Translations under genes and position numbers: made by a program
Source: CALGKJ01 sp049322695
GTDB taxonomy: Bacteria; Bacillota; Clostridia; Lutisporales; Lutisporaceae
NCBI GenBank assembly: GCA_049322695.1
Contig: JBMORW010000023.1
Coordinates: 1 to 64,000, forward strand
Direction of reading: 5' to 3'
Length of the DNA: 64,000 nt
Shown: piece after piece, positions 45,613 through 54,246 of the stretch
Position numbering within the stretch: the first letter of the stretch is position 1
Layout of the letters: each line of letters opens with the position of its first letter
The notes under the pieces: model-generated
Told to the model about the DNA's origin: nothing
Database searches by the model: none
What the model saw: only the letters and a program-made list of their open reading frames with translations

Positions 45613-45703
45613 AGGGGCAGGGGATTGTTTGTTGCGAGTTGCGAGTTGGGGGCAATGAGAAGGGCTTCAAAGAGCTACTATGAACTCGAAACTCGAAACC
45701 GAT
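45613..45703. repeat. degenerate heptad repeat array C (purN-purH spacer)
   Basis: From 45613 the 7-bp units are AGGGGCA, GGGGATT, GTTTGTT, GCGAGTT, GCGAGTT and GGGGGCA. After four irregular units the register resumes exactly at 45683 (70 bp later) with AACTCGA, AACTCGA and AACCGAT. The second group is nearly the reverse complement of the GCGAGTT pair, so the RNA could form a hairpin with a loop of about 35 nt. The array ends about 5 bp before the purH AGGAGG. Confidence 0.65.
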
Positions 45704-45721
45704 TTATAGGAGGTTATAAAA

Positions 45722-47263
45722 TTGATTAAAAGAGCATTGATAAGTGTATCTGATAAAACCGGGATAGTTGAGTTTGCCAGGGAGCTTGACAGCTTGGGAA
45801 TAGAGATAATATCTACGGGAGGTACTGCAAAGGCTTTGCAGGAAGCTGGTATAAGGATCATAGGTATATCTGAGGTTACAGGATACCCTGAATGCCTTGA
45901 TGGAAGGGTAAAGACTCTTCATCCCAAAATACATGGGGGCTTACTGGCACTTAGAGATAATAAGGAGCATATGGCTACACTAAAGGAGCTTGACATAGAA
46001 ACAATTGATATGGTTGTTGTCAATTTATACCCCTTCAGAAAAACTATAGAAAAGCCGGGTGTTGAGCTTGCGGAAGCCATTGAGAATATAGATATTGGCG
46101 GACCGTCTATGCTTCGTGCAGCTGCAAAGAATTATAGATATGTTACAGTTGTCATTGATCCCGCTGATTACAATACTGTCATAGCCGAGATGAAGAATAC
46201 AGGAAGGATTTCTGAGGATACAAACTTCAAGCTCTCGGCAAAGGTATTCTCACATACTGCAAGCTATGATGCATTGATAGCCAATTATTTATGGGAAAAG
46301 GCGGAGCTGCCTAAGTATCCGGATATAATAACAATGACCTTTGAAAAGGCACAGGATCTGAGGTACGGCGAAAACCCTCACCAAACAGCTTCATACTATA
46401 AAGAAATGAAGCCTTCAAAAGGCAGCCTTGTAAATGCGGTACAGCTGCATGGAAAGGAGCTTTCCTTCAACAATATTAATGATGCAAACGGGGCACTGGA
46501 AACATTGAAGGAGTTCAGTGAGCCTGCTGCTGTGGCTGTAAAGCATGCAAATCCTTGCGGTGTAGGTATTGCGGACAACATATATGAAGCTTATATGAAG
46601 GCATACAAGGCTGACCCTGTATCAATCTTTGGAGGAATAGTCGCTCTTAACAGGGAAGTTGATGAAAAGACTGCAGAGGAGCTTAATAAAATATTTGTGG
46701 AAATAGTAATAGCACCTGCTTATAGTGATAAAGCCCTTGAAATACTTAAAGGCAAAAAGAATATCAGAATACTGGCTCTGGAGGATATACTGAACATTAA
46801 CCCCAAAGAGACAGACATCAAAAAAGTCAGCGGAGGACTGCTTATTCAGGAGTCTGACTGGAAGGACTTCGATATGAGTGAAGTGAAATATGTTACTGAT
46901 AGAAAACCGACAGATAAGGAAATGGCAGATTTGCTTTTTGCATGGAAGGTAGTAAAGCATGTAAAATCCAATGCCATAGTTGTCGCAAAGGATGGAATGA
47001 CTCTTGGCGCAGGACCTGGGCAGGTGAATAGGATTTGGGCGGCTGAGATGAGTCTGGATAGGGCGGGAGAAGAAGTCAGAGGTGCTGTTATGGCTTCGGA
47101 TGCATTCTTTCCGTTCAATGATGTTGTTCAGGCGGCTGCAAAGGCAGGCATAACGTCAATTATTCAGCCAGGAGGATCAAATAAAGACCAAGACTCCATA
47201 GATGAATGTAATAAGTACGGGATAGCAATGATATTTACAGGAATGAGACATTTCAAGCATTAA
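45722..47263 (+). CDS. purH: AICAR transformylase / IMP cyclohydrolase
   Basis: This 513-residue bifunctional enzyme performs the last two steps to IMP. The N-terminal IMP cyclohydrolase (MGS-like) domain shows SVSDKTGIVEFAREL and STGGTAKAL. The C-terminal transformylase shows RYGENPHQTASYY, VAVKHANPCGVG with the catalytic Lys-His pair, and FFPFNDVV. It uses a TTG start 7 nt after AGGAGG, in the same sequence context as guaA. The formyl-THF it uses could be supplied by Fhs. Confidence 0.97.
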   Translation: MIKRALISVSDKTGIVEFARELDSLGIEIISTGGTAKALQEAGIRIIGISEVTGYPECLDGRVKTLHPKIHGGLLALRDNKEHMATLKELDIETIDMVVVNLYPFRKTIEKPGVELAEAIENIDIGGPSMLRAAAKNYRYVTVVIDPADYNTVIAEMKNTGRISEDTNFKLSAKVFSHTASYDALIANYLWEKAELPKYPDIITMTFEKAQDLRYGENPHQTASYYKEMKPSKGSLVNAVQLHGKELSFNNINDANGALETLKEFSEPAAVAVKHANPCGVGIADNIYEAYMKAYKADPVSIFGGIVALNREVDEKTAEELNKIFVEIVIAPAYSDKALEILKGKKNIRILALEDILNINPKETDIKKVSGGLLIQESDWKDFDMSEVKYVTDRKPTDKEMADLLFAWKVVKHVKSNAIVVAKDGMTLGAGPGQVNRIWAAEMSLDRAGEEVRGAVMASDAFFPFNDVVQAAAKAGITSIIQPGGSNKDQDSIDECNKYGIAMIFTGMRHFKH

Positions 47264-47284
47264 AAGCAGACGGGGGGTGATAAA

Positions 47285-48541
47285 ATGAAGGTATTGGTAA
47301 TAGGAAGCGGCGGAAGAGAGCATGCAATAGTGTGGAAGCTGTCAAAAAGCAATAGAATCCATAAGCTGTACTGCGCACCCGGAAACGGCGGTATAGCTGA
47401 TATTGCAGAGTGTGTGCCTATAAGAGCCGAGGATATACATAAGCTTTTGGATTTTGCTAAAGACAATTCTGTAGACCTGACGGTAGTCGGGCCTGAGGTG
47501 CCATTAAGTCTTGGAATAGTGGACCTTTTTAAGAGTAATGGTATGAGAATATTCGGAGTCGAACAGAAAGCTGCCATGCTGGAATACAGCAAGTCTTTTT
47601 CAAAGGAGTTCATGCGAAAGCATAATATACCTACAGCCAAATATAAAAGCTATAATGATAAAGAAAGTGCAGTCAGCGAAATAGATGAGTTTGGTTTTCC
47701 TGTGGTTATAAAGGTTGACGGACTTGCAGCAGGAAAAGGCGTGATAATAGCTGCCGATAAAAGAGAAGCAGTGGAAGCAATAAATGAGATGATGTCAGAC
47801 AAAAAGTTTGGTGAAGCAGGCAACACAATAGTTGTTGAGCAGTTTCTAGTAGGACCGGAGGTGTCTGTTCTGGCATTTGTGGACGGCAATACGGTTATCC
47901 CTATGACGGATGCACAGGATTACAAGAGAGCAATGGATGAAGATATGGGATTAAATACCGGAGGTATGGGGGTAATATCTCCATCTTTTCATTACGATAA
48001 AGAAACTGCTCAGCTAGTACAAGAAACGATAATTGACAGAACTATGGCTGCAATGAAAGCAGAGCATATTGAGTTCAAGGGCATACTGTTTTTCGGGCTT
48101 CTGCTTACTAAGGATGGTCCGATGGTGCTGGAGTATAATACCCGCTTTGGCGACCCTGAGGCTCAGGCAGTACTCCCAAGGCTTGAAACAGATTTGCTGG
48201 ATATTATTGAGGCAGTTATGGAAGGCAGACTTGATGAAATTGACATAAAATGGAAAAATCAAAGTGCGGCAGGCGTTGTCATGGCATCGGGAGGATATCC
48301 CGAGCATTATGAAACCGGCTATGAAATCATGGGCTTGGAAGGCACATCAGATGACATCATAGTATTTCATGCGGGCACAAAGCTTGTTGATGGAAAGCTC
48401 ACTACTTCGGGAGGCAGAGTACTTGTAGTGACTGCCCTCGGTGAAAGTATTGAAGAAGCAAGAGCAAAAGCATACAGCGAAGTAAAAAAAATCAGTTACA
48501 AAAATGCATATTATAGGATGGATATTGGACGGACAAAATAA
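47285..48541 (+). CDS. purD: phosphoribosylamine--glycine ligase
   Basis: This 418-residue ATP-grasp enzyme ligates phosphoribosylamine and glycine. VLVIGSGGREHAI (about 3-15), KVDGLAAGKGV (about 143-153) and EYNTRFGDPEAQ (about 285-296) are hallmarks. GGGGGTG precedes the ATG 21 bp after purH. It is the last gene of the operon. purB and purA are not in the window. Confidence 0.97.
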   Translation: MKVLVIGSGGREHAIVWKLSKSNRIHKLYCAPGNGGIADIAECVPIRAEDIHKLLDFAKDNSVDLTVVGPEVPLSLGIVDLFKSNGMRIFGVEQKAAMLEYSKSFSKEFMRKHNIPTAKYKSYNDKESAVSEIDEFGFPVVIKVDGLAAGKGVIIAADKREAVEAINEMMSDKKFGEAGNTIVVEQFLVGPEVSVLAFVDGNTVIPMTDAQDYKRAMDEDMGLNTGGMGVISPSFHYDKETAQLVQETIIDRTMAAMKAEHIEFKGILFFGLLLTKDGPMVLEYNTRFGDPEAQAVLPRLETDLLDIIEAVMEGRLDEIDIKWKNQSAAGVVMASGGYPEHYETGYEIMGLEGTSDDIIVFHAGTKLVDGKLTTSGGRVLVVTALGESIEEARAKAYSEVKKISYKNAYYRMDIGRTK

Positions 48542-48570
48542 AAAGGCTTCCCAAGCCTTTTTATTTTTTT
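48541..48570 (+). terminator. terminator of the pur operon
   Basis: AAAGGCTT (48542-48549) and AAGCCTTT (48553-48560) form a stem with loop CCC, followed by a long T-run. Confidence 0.9.
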
Positions 48571-48571
48571 T

Positions 48572-48630
48572 GCAGCAGCCAGCTGCACCATAGTAGTTAG
48601 TAGTCAGCATTTAGTGATTAGATGCTATAG
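48572..48630. repeat. degenerate heptad repeat array D
   Basis: Units GCAGCAG, CCAGCTG and CACCATA are followed from 48593 by GTAGTTA, GTAGTCA, GCATTTA, GTGATTA and GATGCTA, all starting with G and ending with A in one register. It lies just past the pur terminator T-run. Confidence 0.55.
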
Positions 48631-48654
48631 TGTGATAAAAAACATTTTTCAATA

Positions 48655-48695
48655 TGATTTATATCACAGCCTCGATATTATGCATCACTTATAAT
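48655..48695 (+). promoter_or_regulatory. FNR/CRP-like site at -41.5 with TATAAT -10
   Basis: TGAT (48655-48658) and ATCA (48663-48666) are separated by 4 bp, matching 8 of 10 positions of the TTGAT-N4-ATCAA consensus. A perfect TATAAT (48690-48695) puts the predicted start near 48702 and the box centre at -41.5, the class II activator position. No -35 hexamer is evident, as expected for activator dependence. Confidence 0.6.
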
Positions 48696-48749
48696 TAAAT
48701 CAAGAAATGCAAATATTAAATTGATGTATAAATCAAGGAGGAAAAGAAA

Positions 48750-49514
48750 ATGGCTTTAAGAAAAATAGTAAACATAGATGAAGACAAGTGCAACGGCTGC
48801 GGATTATGTGTTCCATCCTGTGCTGAAGGTGCAATAAAGATTATCGACGGAAAAGCAAGGTTAATAGCGGACAACCTGTGTGACGGCTTGGGCGCTTGTT
48901 TGGGAGACTGCCCGCAGGGTGCAATCAATATTATAGAAAGAGATGCTGATGAATTTGATGAAGCTGCAGTTGAAAAGCTTCTCGGAAAGGCACAGGTACA
49001 TCAAGCACCGGAAGCAACAGTTCATCATCACGGACATCATCATGGAGGAGGCTGTCCGGGAAGCAGAGCTATGGAAATCAACAGAACTGGCTCTAAAACA
49101 GCTCAATCAATATCAGGTGATGATATAGAAATCAAAATAAAGCCTCAGCTTTCTCAATGGCCGGTTCAGCTTAATCTGCTGCCAATCAGGGCTCCATATT
49201 TTGAAAATGCAGACCTGCTTATTGCTGCCGACTGCGTACCCTTCGCATATCCTAATTTCCATCTTGAGCTATTGAAGGGTAAAAAGCTGGCAGTAGGCTG
49301 CCCAAAGCTGGATGATATACAGTACTATGTAGAAAAGCTCACAGATATCATAGCACAAAACAATATTAAAAGCGTGACAGTAGCCTTCATGGAGGTGCCA
49401 TGCTGCGGAGGCATAGTTCGGGCTGCTGAGGAAGCCATTGAGAACTCAGGTAAAAACATAACTCTGCATAGAGTCAGAATAGGCATAAATGGAGAAGCTA
49501 CAAAGTTAAGCTAA
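48750..49514 (+). CDS. two-cluster ferredoxin-like protein with C-terminal cysteine domain
   Basis: This 254-residue protein has an N-terminal dicluster ferredoxin (CNGCGLCVPSC at about 14-24 and CDGLGACLGDCP at about 45-56), a histidine/glycine-rich linker (about 91-101) and a C-terminal domain of about 120 residues ending in a VPCCGG segment (about 211-216). Proteins of this kind are found in anaerobes, sometimes near hybrid cluster protein and Crp/Fnr regulators. The electron donor and acceptor are unknown. AAGGAGG precedes the ATG. The FNR-like site upstream suggests redox or nitrosative control. It is monocistronic. Confidence 0.8.
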   Translation: MALRKIVNIDEDKCNGCGLCVPSCAEGAIKIIDGKARLIADNLCDGLGACLGDCPQGAINIIERDADEFDEAAVEKLLGKAQVHQAPEATVHHHGHHHGGGCPGSRAMEINRTGSKTAQSISGDDIEIKIKPQLSQWPVQLNLLPIRAPYFENADLLIAADCVPFAYPNFHLELLKGKKLAVGCPKLDDIQYYVEKLTDIIAQNNIKSVTVAFMEVPCCGGIVRAAEEAIENSGKNITLHRVRIGINGEATKLS

Positions 49515-49537
49515 AAACTGGTAAATATCTTAATAAA

Positions 49538-49573
49538 AAGGAATGCATAACCTTAGTTTTGCATTCCTTTTTT
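49538..49573 (+). terminator. terminator after the ferredoxin gene
   Basis: AAGGAATGC (49538-49546) and GCATTCCTT (49561-49569) form a perfect stem followed by TTTT. Confidence 0.9.
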
Positions 49574-49688
49574 GTATACTATTAACAAAAAGTAAGTTAA
49601 AAATTAACAGTTCTATTATTGTCATTTACTAAACTATTCTGATATGGTAGTATTTAGTTAAACAATTATTCCTTGGGGGGGAAAGTTG

Positions 49689-51758
49689 ATGGGAAAAAAG
49701 TCGAAGGGTAAAAAGCTAACATTAAAAAAACTGGATTTGAAAAGCATAAAATTGCAAGGAATGGCAGCAACTCTTACCGTTATTCTGCTAATTGCAATAA
49801 TAGTACCACTGGCAGTAAATGGAATATTAACTTACATAGCATCTAAAGGAATAGTGGAAAAATCTGAAGTTGAAAAGATGAACCTCTATGCAAGAATAGT
49901 GAGGACTGATATCGAAAACAGAATAGCTACGGCTGAGCAGGTAATGTCCTTTATCAAGTCGGACAAGCTTATGACAAGCTACTACCAGCTCATGTACACA
50001 AATACCTATACCTATCAGGACACTACACTTGTATCAGAGGCTTTAAGCGGTTACTTCAAAAGCATTGCGGGCTTTGGGGCGGGAATATTCATTGCAGATA
50101 AGAATGGCAGGGTATTGGTGGGAGATAATACTGACTATAAGGATATGAATATTGCTCAAGAGGAATACTTTAAGTCTGCCATGACAGGTAGCAAGGTAAT
50201 AAGTAACCCTGTCAAGTTCAAGGGTATGACGGCTGCCATACTGGCATCTCCAATTCTGACAAGCGGCGGAGATGTGGTGGGCGTTTTGAATATAGCTATG
50301 AGGCTGGATACCATGCTGGTAGCAGCAAAATCGGTAAAATTCGGCAAAACAGGCGGTATAGTAGTTTTAAACTCAGACGGTACTGTACTGTATCACAAAA
50401 ATCCAGATTTCATAATGAATAAGAAATTCCAGGAGCTGGAAGGAAAGAAAATGACAGAGGCCTGGGACAAAATACTAAATGGCAGAAGCGGAGAAGAGAC
50501 TGTTTCATATAATTTTGAGGGAGACAAACTGGCATGCTTTACGGATGCAAGAAATTGGAAGGTTGTTGTTGAGGTCGATAAGAGTGAGTTCAACAAAACA
50601 GCCAATTCCGTAAGACTTCAAACAATAGGACTAATCATAGTATTTGCAGCAATAGGCTTGTTCTTTTCCTATATTACTGGCAAAAAGCTCTCTGACCCTC
50701 TGGTAAGGTTGAAGGAATCCGTAAGTAGAATAGAGAGCGGGGATTTGACCGGAGAGATTAACATAAAAGCAAAAAATGAAATAGGTGAGCTGGCTTCCGT
50801 ATTCAGTAATATGGTTAGCAGTATCAAGCACTTGATTGGAGAGATACAGAATTCTTCAAACACTGTTAAGGGCTATAGCGAGACGTTGGTATTGAGTGCC
50901 GAGGAAACGGCAAAGGCTTCAGAGAAAATTTCCAGCTCTGTGGTAGAGGTATCCAGGGATACTGAACTTCAGATAAAGGATCTTCAATCATGTCTGCTGA
51001 CTATCGAAGCATTTGCACAGAAGCTTGAAACTGTAAATGACGGCATGAAGATGCTTGCTAAAATATCAAGCATCAACAGTGAAAAGTCCGGTGAAGGTAT
51101 TAAAACGGTAAATGAGCTTATTACTGAAAATAACAATGTTAACGCAAAGACTGATGAAACGCAGGCAGTAATAAAGGATTTGAGCTACAAATCCAAAGAA
51201 ATCCGAAAGATACTGGATATTATTGTCGAGATTGCATCTCAAACCAATTTGCTGGCATTGAACGCAGCAATAGAAGCAGCTAGAGCCGGTGAAGCCGGTA
51301 AAGGCTTCGCTGTAGTTGCCAGCGAGGTCAGGAATCTGGCTGAGCAGACTACTTCGGCAACTAAAGATATTTCAAGAATAATCAAGGAAATAGAAGCCAG
51401 CGTGGAACAGTCAGTAGGTGGTATGGAGCAGGTTAAGAACAGTACATCTCTGCAAACGGAAGAAATAATGAATACTATGAACCTGTTCAAGGATATAAGC
51501 TCCAAGATCAAAGAGCTAGATGACAATATAGGATCAGTGCAGAATTCCATTGAAGGCATTACCGCAGAAAAGGAAACCGTGGTAAAAGATATCAGCAGGG
51601 TGACAAAACTGCTTGAAAACACAGGCTTTGCAGTTCATGAAGCTGCAATGCTTGTTGAGGGGCAGAATGCCTCCATAGAAGAAGTAAAGGCTGCTTTGGT
51701 GGAGCTTAACGACATGGCTGCCAAGCTTGACGAGTTGGTTGACAGATTCAGACTTTAA
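49689..51758 (+). CDS. methyl-accepting chemotaxis protein with double Cache sensor
   Basis: This receptor of about 689 residues has a lysine-rich N-terminus, a membrane helix (about 28-52), a large extracellular dCache_1-type domain (about 55-310), a second helix (about 313-332), HAMP (about 333-385) and a signalling hairpin (IASQTNLLALNAAIEAARAG). dCache receptors commonly bind amino acids or organic acids. ATG 49689 is chosen because GGGGGG lies 7 nt upstream; the TTG at 49686 is adjacent. A 20-bp-stem terminator follows. Confidence 0.94.
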   Translation: MGKKSKGKKLTLKKLDLKSIKLQGMAATLTVILLIAIIVPLAVNGILTYIASKGIVEKSEVEKMNLYARIVRTDIENRIATAEQVMSFIKSDKLMTSYYQLMYTNTYTYQDTTLVSEALSGYFKSIAGFGAGIFIADKNGRVLVGDNTDYKDMNIAQEEYFKSAMTGSKVISNPVKFKGMTAAILASPILTSGGDVVGVLNIAMRLDTMLVAAKSVKFGKTGGIVVLNSDGTVLYHKNPDFIMNKKFQELEGKKMTEAWDKILNGRSGEETVSYNFEGDKLACFTDARNWKVVVEVDKSEFNKTANSVRLQTIGLIIVFAAIGLFFSYITGKKLSDPLVRLKESVSRIESGDLTGEINIKAKNEIGELASVFSNMVSSIKHLIGEIQNSSNTVKGYSETLVLSAEETAKASEKISSSVVEVSRDTELQIKDLQSCLLTIEAFAQKLETVNDGMKMLAKISSINSEKSGEGIKTVNELITENNNVNAKTDETQAVIKDLSYKSKEIRKILDIIVEIASQTNLLALNAAIEAARAGEAGKGFAVVASEVRNLAEQTTSATKDISRIIKEIEASVEQSVGGMEQVKNSTSLQTEEIMNTMNLFKDISSKIKELDDNIGSVQNSIEGITAEKETVVKDISRVTKLLENTGFAVHEAAMLVEGQNASIEEVKAALVELNDMAAKLDELVDRFRL

Positions 51759-51764
51759 TAATAT

Positions 51765-51809
51765 AAAACTAAATAAGACGGAGCGGTCAGCTCCGTCTTA
51801 TTTAGTTTT
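51765..51809. terminator. bidirectional terminator between convergent genes
   Basis: A perfect 20-bp stem (51765-51784 with 51790-51809) and loop GGTCA, with AAAACTAA on the left and TTAGTTTT on the right, can end transcription in both directions. It lies between the chemotaxis gene (+) and a small gene (-), overlapping the 3' end of the latter. Confidence 0.85.
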
Positions 51810-51980
51810 AGTGGGGCCGTAAGGTTCGATCCGCTGGTGATTCTTAAAGGAAGTTACCAGTCCCTCCGACTGATCCTCCATATTATCCGGATTGTAGTTA
51901 TCCGGAAAATAATAAGCATTATATTCTCTCTCTATAATCGGATATTTTTCACCATTATAAGTATCATCAATAATTTTCAT
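51798..51980 (-). CDS. small hypothetical protein, 60 aa
   Basis: This 60-residue acidic, tyrosine- and asparagine-rich soluble protein (ends GPTKTK) is not one I recognise. GGAG lies 7 nt before its ATG, inside the end of the upstream small gene, with a 4-bp gap between stop and start, so the two are translationally linked. Its last residues run into the bidirectional terminator. Confidence 0.6.
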   Translation of the reverse strand: MKIIDDTYNGEKYPIIEREYNAYYFPDNYNPDNMEDQSEGLVTSFKNHQRIEPYGPTKTK

Positions 51981-51984
51981 GTGA

Positions 51985-52146
51985 TTACTCCTCGACTTTA
52001 CTTCTTTTACTTAGCTTTTGATCCACTCCTTCATAAGCTCTTTTGCCGTCATGCTCTATTTTGGCCATTACCATATCCATCTGCTCAATAGGCTCCAATA
52101 CACCATTTGGCATGATATTGGGTAATCCATATGTCCCTTTTTTCAT
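51985..52146 (-). CDS. small hypothetical protein, 53 aa
   Basis: This short gene encodes 53 residues starting MKKGTYGLPNIMPNGVLEPI and ending SKRSKVEE. It has AAAAGGGG upstream of the ATG and a promoter at 52192-52220. It is charged and soluble. With the 60-aa gene behind it this forms a two-gene leftward unit. I do not recognise either product. Small clostridial proteins of this size are often sporulation-related, but nothing here shows that. Confidence 0.55.
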   Translation of the reverse strand: MKKGTYGLPNIMPNGVLEPIEQMDMVMAKIEHDGKRAYEGVDQKLSKRSKVEE

Positions 52147-52191
52147 AGCATAACCCCTTTTCAAATAGTCATATGATATTATATTTTTTGC

Positions 52192-52220
52192 AGAATATTA
52201 ATTTATATACAGTTGTCCAA
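52192..52220 (-). promoter_or_regulatory. promoter of the two small leftward genes
   Basis: On the minus strand TTGGAC (52215-52220) and TATTCT (52192-52197) are separated by 17 bp. Confidence 0.4.
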
Positions 52221-52318
52221 TAAATGGTTTTTATTCAATAAAAAATTTTACAGCGGCTGTTTATTCATATAAAATATGTATTGAGGAAAACTTAAAACAA
52301 GCAAAATCGGAGGTACTG

Positions 52319-54244
52319 ATGAAATATTTGGAAAATATGAACCCACAGCAGAGAGAGGCAGTCCTTAACACTGAAGGACCTTTACTGATACTTGCGGGAG
52401 CAGGCTCCGGCAAGACAAGAGTGCTTACACACAGAATAGCATATCTTATAGAAGAAAAGGGAGTATATCCTTCAAATATACTTGCCATAACCTTTACCAA
52501 CAAGGCTGCTTCTGAAATGAGTGAAAGAGTGGAACATCTCATTGGCAGTGTGGCTGATATGTGGATATCAACGTTTCATTCCTCATGTGTCAAAATACTG
52601 AGAAGAAACATCGAAAGACTGAATATATATAAGAAAAACTTTGTAATCTTCGATTCAAAGGACCAGGAATCCCTTGTCAAGGAATGCTTAAAGGAGCTTA
52701 ACTATAACGAAAAGAATTTTCCCGTAAAGAGTGTGCTTTCCTCCATATCCTCTGCAAAAGATCAGATGATCTCAGCCGATAAGTATTATGAAAAATACAT
52801 GCACGATTTCAAGCAGAGAAAAATGGCTGATATTTATAAGCTTTATCAGCAGAAGCTGATTAAGAACAATGCGCTGGACTTTGATGATATATTGTTCAGA
52901 ACGGTAGAGCTACTTGCCTATAATGAGGATATATTGCAATACTATCAAAATAAGTTCAAATACATAATGGTGGATGAGTATCAGGATACCAATTACTGTC
53001 AGTACAGGCTTGTAAGTCTGCTGGCCAAGCAGCATAAGAATCTGTGTGTAGTAGGGGATGATGACCAGAGCATTTACAGTTGGAGGGGTGCCGACATAGG
53101 TAATATATTGAATTTTGAAAAGGATTTTCCAGGAGCAAAGGTTATAAAGCTTGAGCAGAATTACCGCTCGACACAGACTATTCTTGATGCTGCCAATGCA
53201 GTTATAAGAAACAATTTTGCCCGTAAGTCCAAGAAGCTTTGGACAGAGAATGAGTCTGGAAGCTCCATACTGCATTACAATGCAACGGATGAATGGGGAG
53301 AGGCGAATTTCATATTGTCCGAAATACAGCGTTTGTCTGTGGAGGATAACAGAGACTTAAGAAGCTTTGCCATACTTTACAGGACTAACGCACAATCACG
53401 CGTACTTGAAGAAGCCTGCATGACCCAGGGCATTCCCTACAAAATAGTAGGAGGCTTCAGATTCTACGACAGAAAGGAAGTAAAGGACATCATAGCCTAT
53501 CTGAGGGTTGTGCAGAATCCTGCAGAAGATGTCAGCCTGCAGAGAATAATTAACATACCCAAAAGAGGGATAGGCAATACAACTCTGGATAGGATAAAGT
53601 CCTATGCCAGGGATAATGGAGGCTCACTTTATGATGCACTGCTGGATATCGATCTAATAGACGGCATAGGTGCCAAGGCTCAAAAAAGCATCAAGGAGTT
53701 TGTTAGGCTGATGACAGGCCTTATGGCCTCAGCAGAGGTCAAAGGCATATCGGGTCTTCTGAAGGATATATTGGACAGAACGGGATATCTGCAGGAGCTG
53801 GAAAGTGAGGGAGATGAAGACTCCATTTCCAGAGCAGAAAATATCAAAGAGCTTTTATCTGCTACATTGGAGTTTGAGGAGAAAAATCCTGAAGCTGGTT
53901 TGGAGGACTTCCTGGCATCGTTGTCTCTGATGTCTGATATCGATTCACTTGATGAGGACAGGGATTCCATAACCATGATGACCCTGCACAGCGCCAAGGG
54001 CTTAGAATATCCGGTGGTTTTTATAGCTGGCATGGAGGAAGGTGTGTTTCCCAGCCAGAGGTCATACTTCGAGGAAAAGCAGATGGAAGAGGAAAGAAGA
54101 CTGATGTATGTAGGCATAACAAGAGCAAAGAAAAGGCTTTATCTCACATCAGCCTTCGAAAGAACAATGTTTGGAAGTACTACCTACAACGTGGCATCAC
54201 AGTTTATAAAGGAGATACCGAAGGAACTATTACTAAAAATTTAA
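52319..54244 (+). CDS. pcrA: UvrD/PcrA-family superfamily 1 DNA helicase
   Basis: This 641-residue 3'-5' helicase has Walker A GAGSGKT (about 28-34), DEYQDTN (about 220-226), GDDDQSIYSWRGAD (about 244-257), QNYRSTQTIL and the C-terminal SAKGLEYPVVFIAGMEEGVFP. It is about 90 residues shorter than typical PcrA because the C-terminal Tudor-like, RNA-polymerase-binding extension is missing. GGAGG precedes the ATG. Adjacency to ligA is common in Firmicutes, where pcrA and ligA often form one operon. Confidence 0.92.
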   Translation: MKYLENMNPQQREAVLNTEGPLLILAGAGSGKTRVLTHRIAYLIEEKGVYPSNILAITFTNKAASEMSERVEHLIGSVADMWISTFHSSCVKILRRNIERLNIYKKNFVIFDSKDQESLVKECLKELNYNEKNFPVKSVLSSISSAKDQMISADKYYEKYMHDFKQRKMADIYKLYQQKLIKNNALDFDDILFRTVELLAYNEDILQYYQNKFKYIMVDEYQDTNYCQYRLVSLLAKQHKNLCVVGDDDQSIYSWRGADIGNILNFEKDFPGAKVIKLEQNYRSTQTILDAANAVIRNNFARKSKKLWTENESGSSILHYNATDEWGEANFILSEIQRLSVEDNRDLRSFAILYRTNAQSRVLEEACMTQGIPYKIVGGFRFYDRKEVKDIIAYLRVVQNPAEDVSLQRIINIPKRGIGNTTLDRIKSYARDNGGSLYDALLDIDLIDGIGAKAQKSIKEFVRLMTGLMASAEVKGISGLLKDILDRTGYLQELESEGDEDSISRAENIKELLSATLEFEEKNPEAGLEDFLASLSLMSDIDSLDEDRDSITMMTLHSAKGLEYPVVFIAGMEEGVFPSQRSYFEEKQMEEERRLMYVGITRAKKRLYLTSAFERTMFGSTTYNVASQFIKEIPKELLLKI

Positions 54245-54246
54245 TG

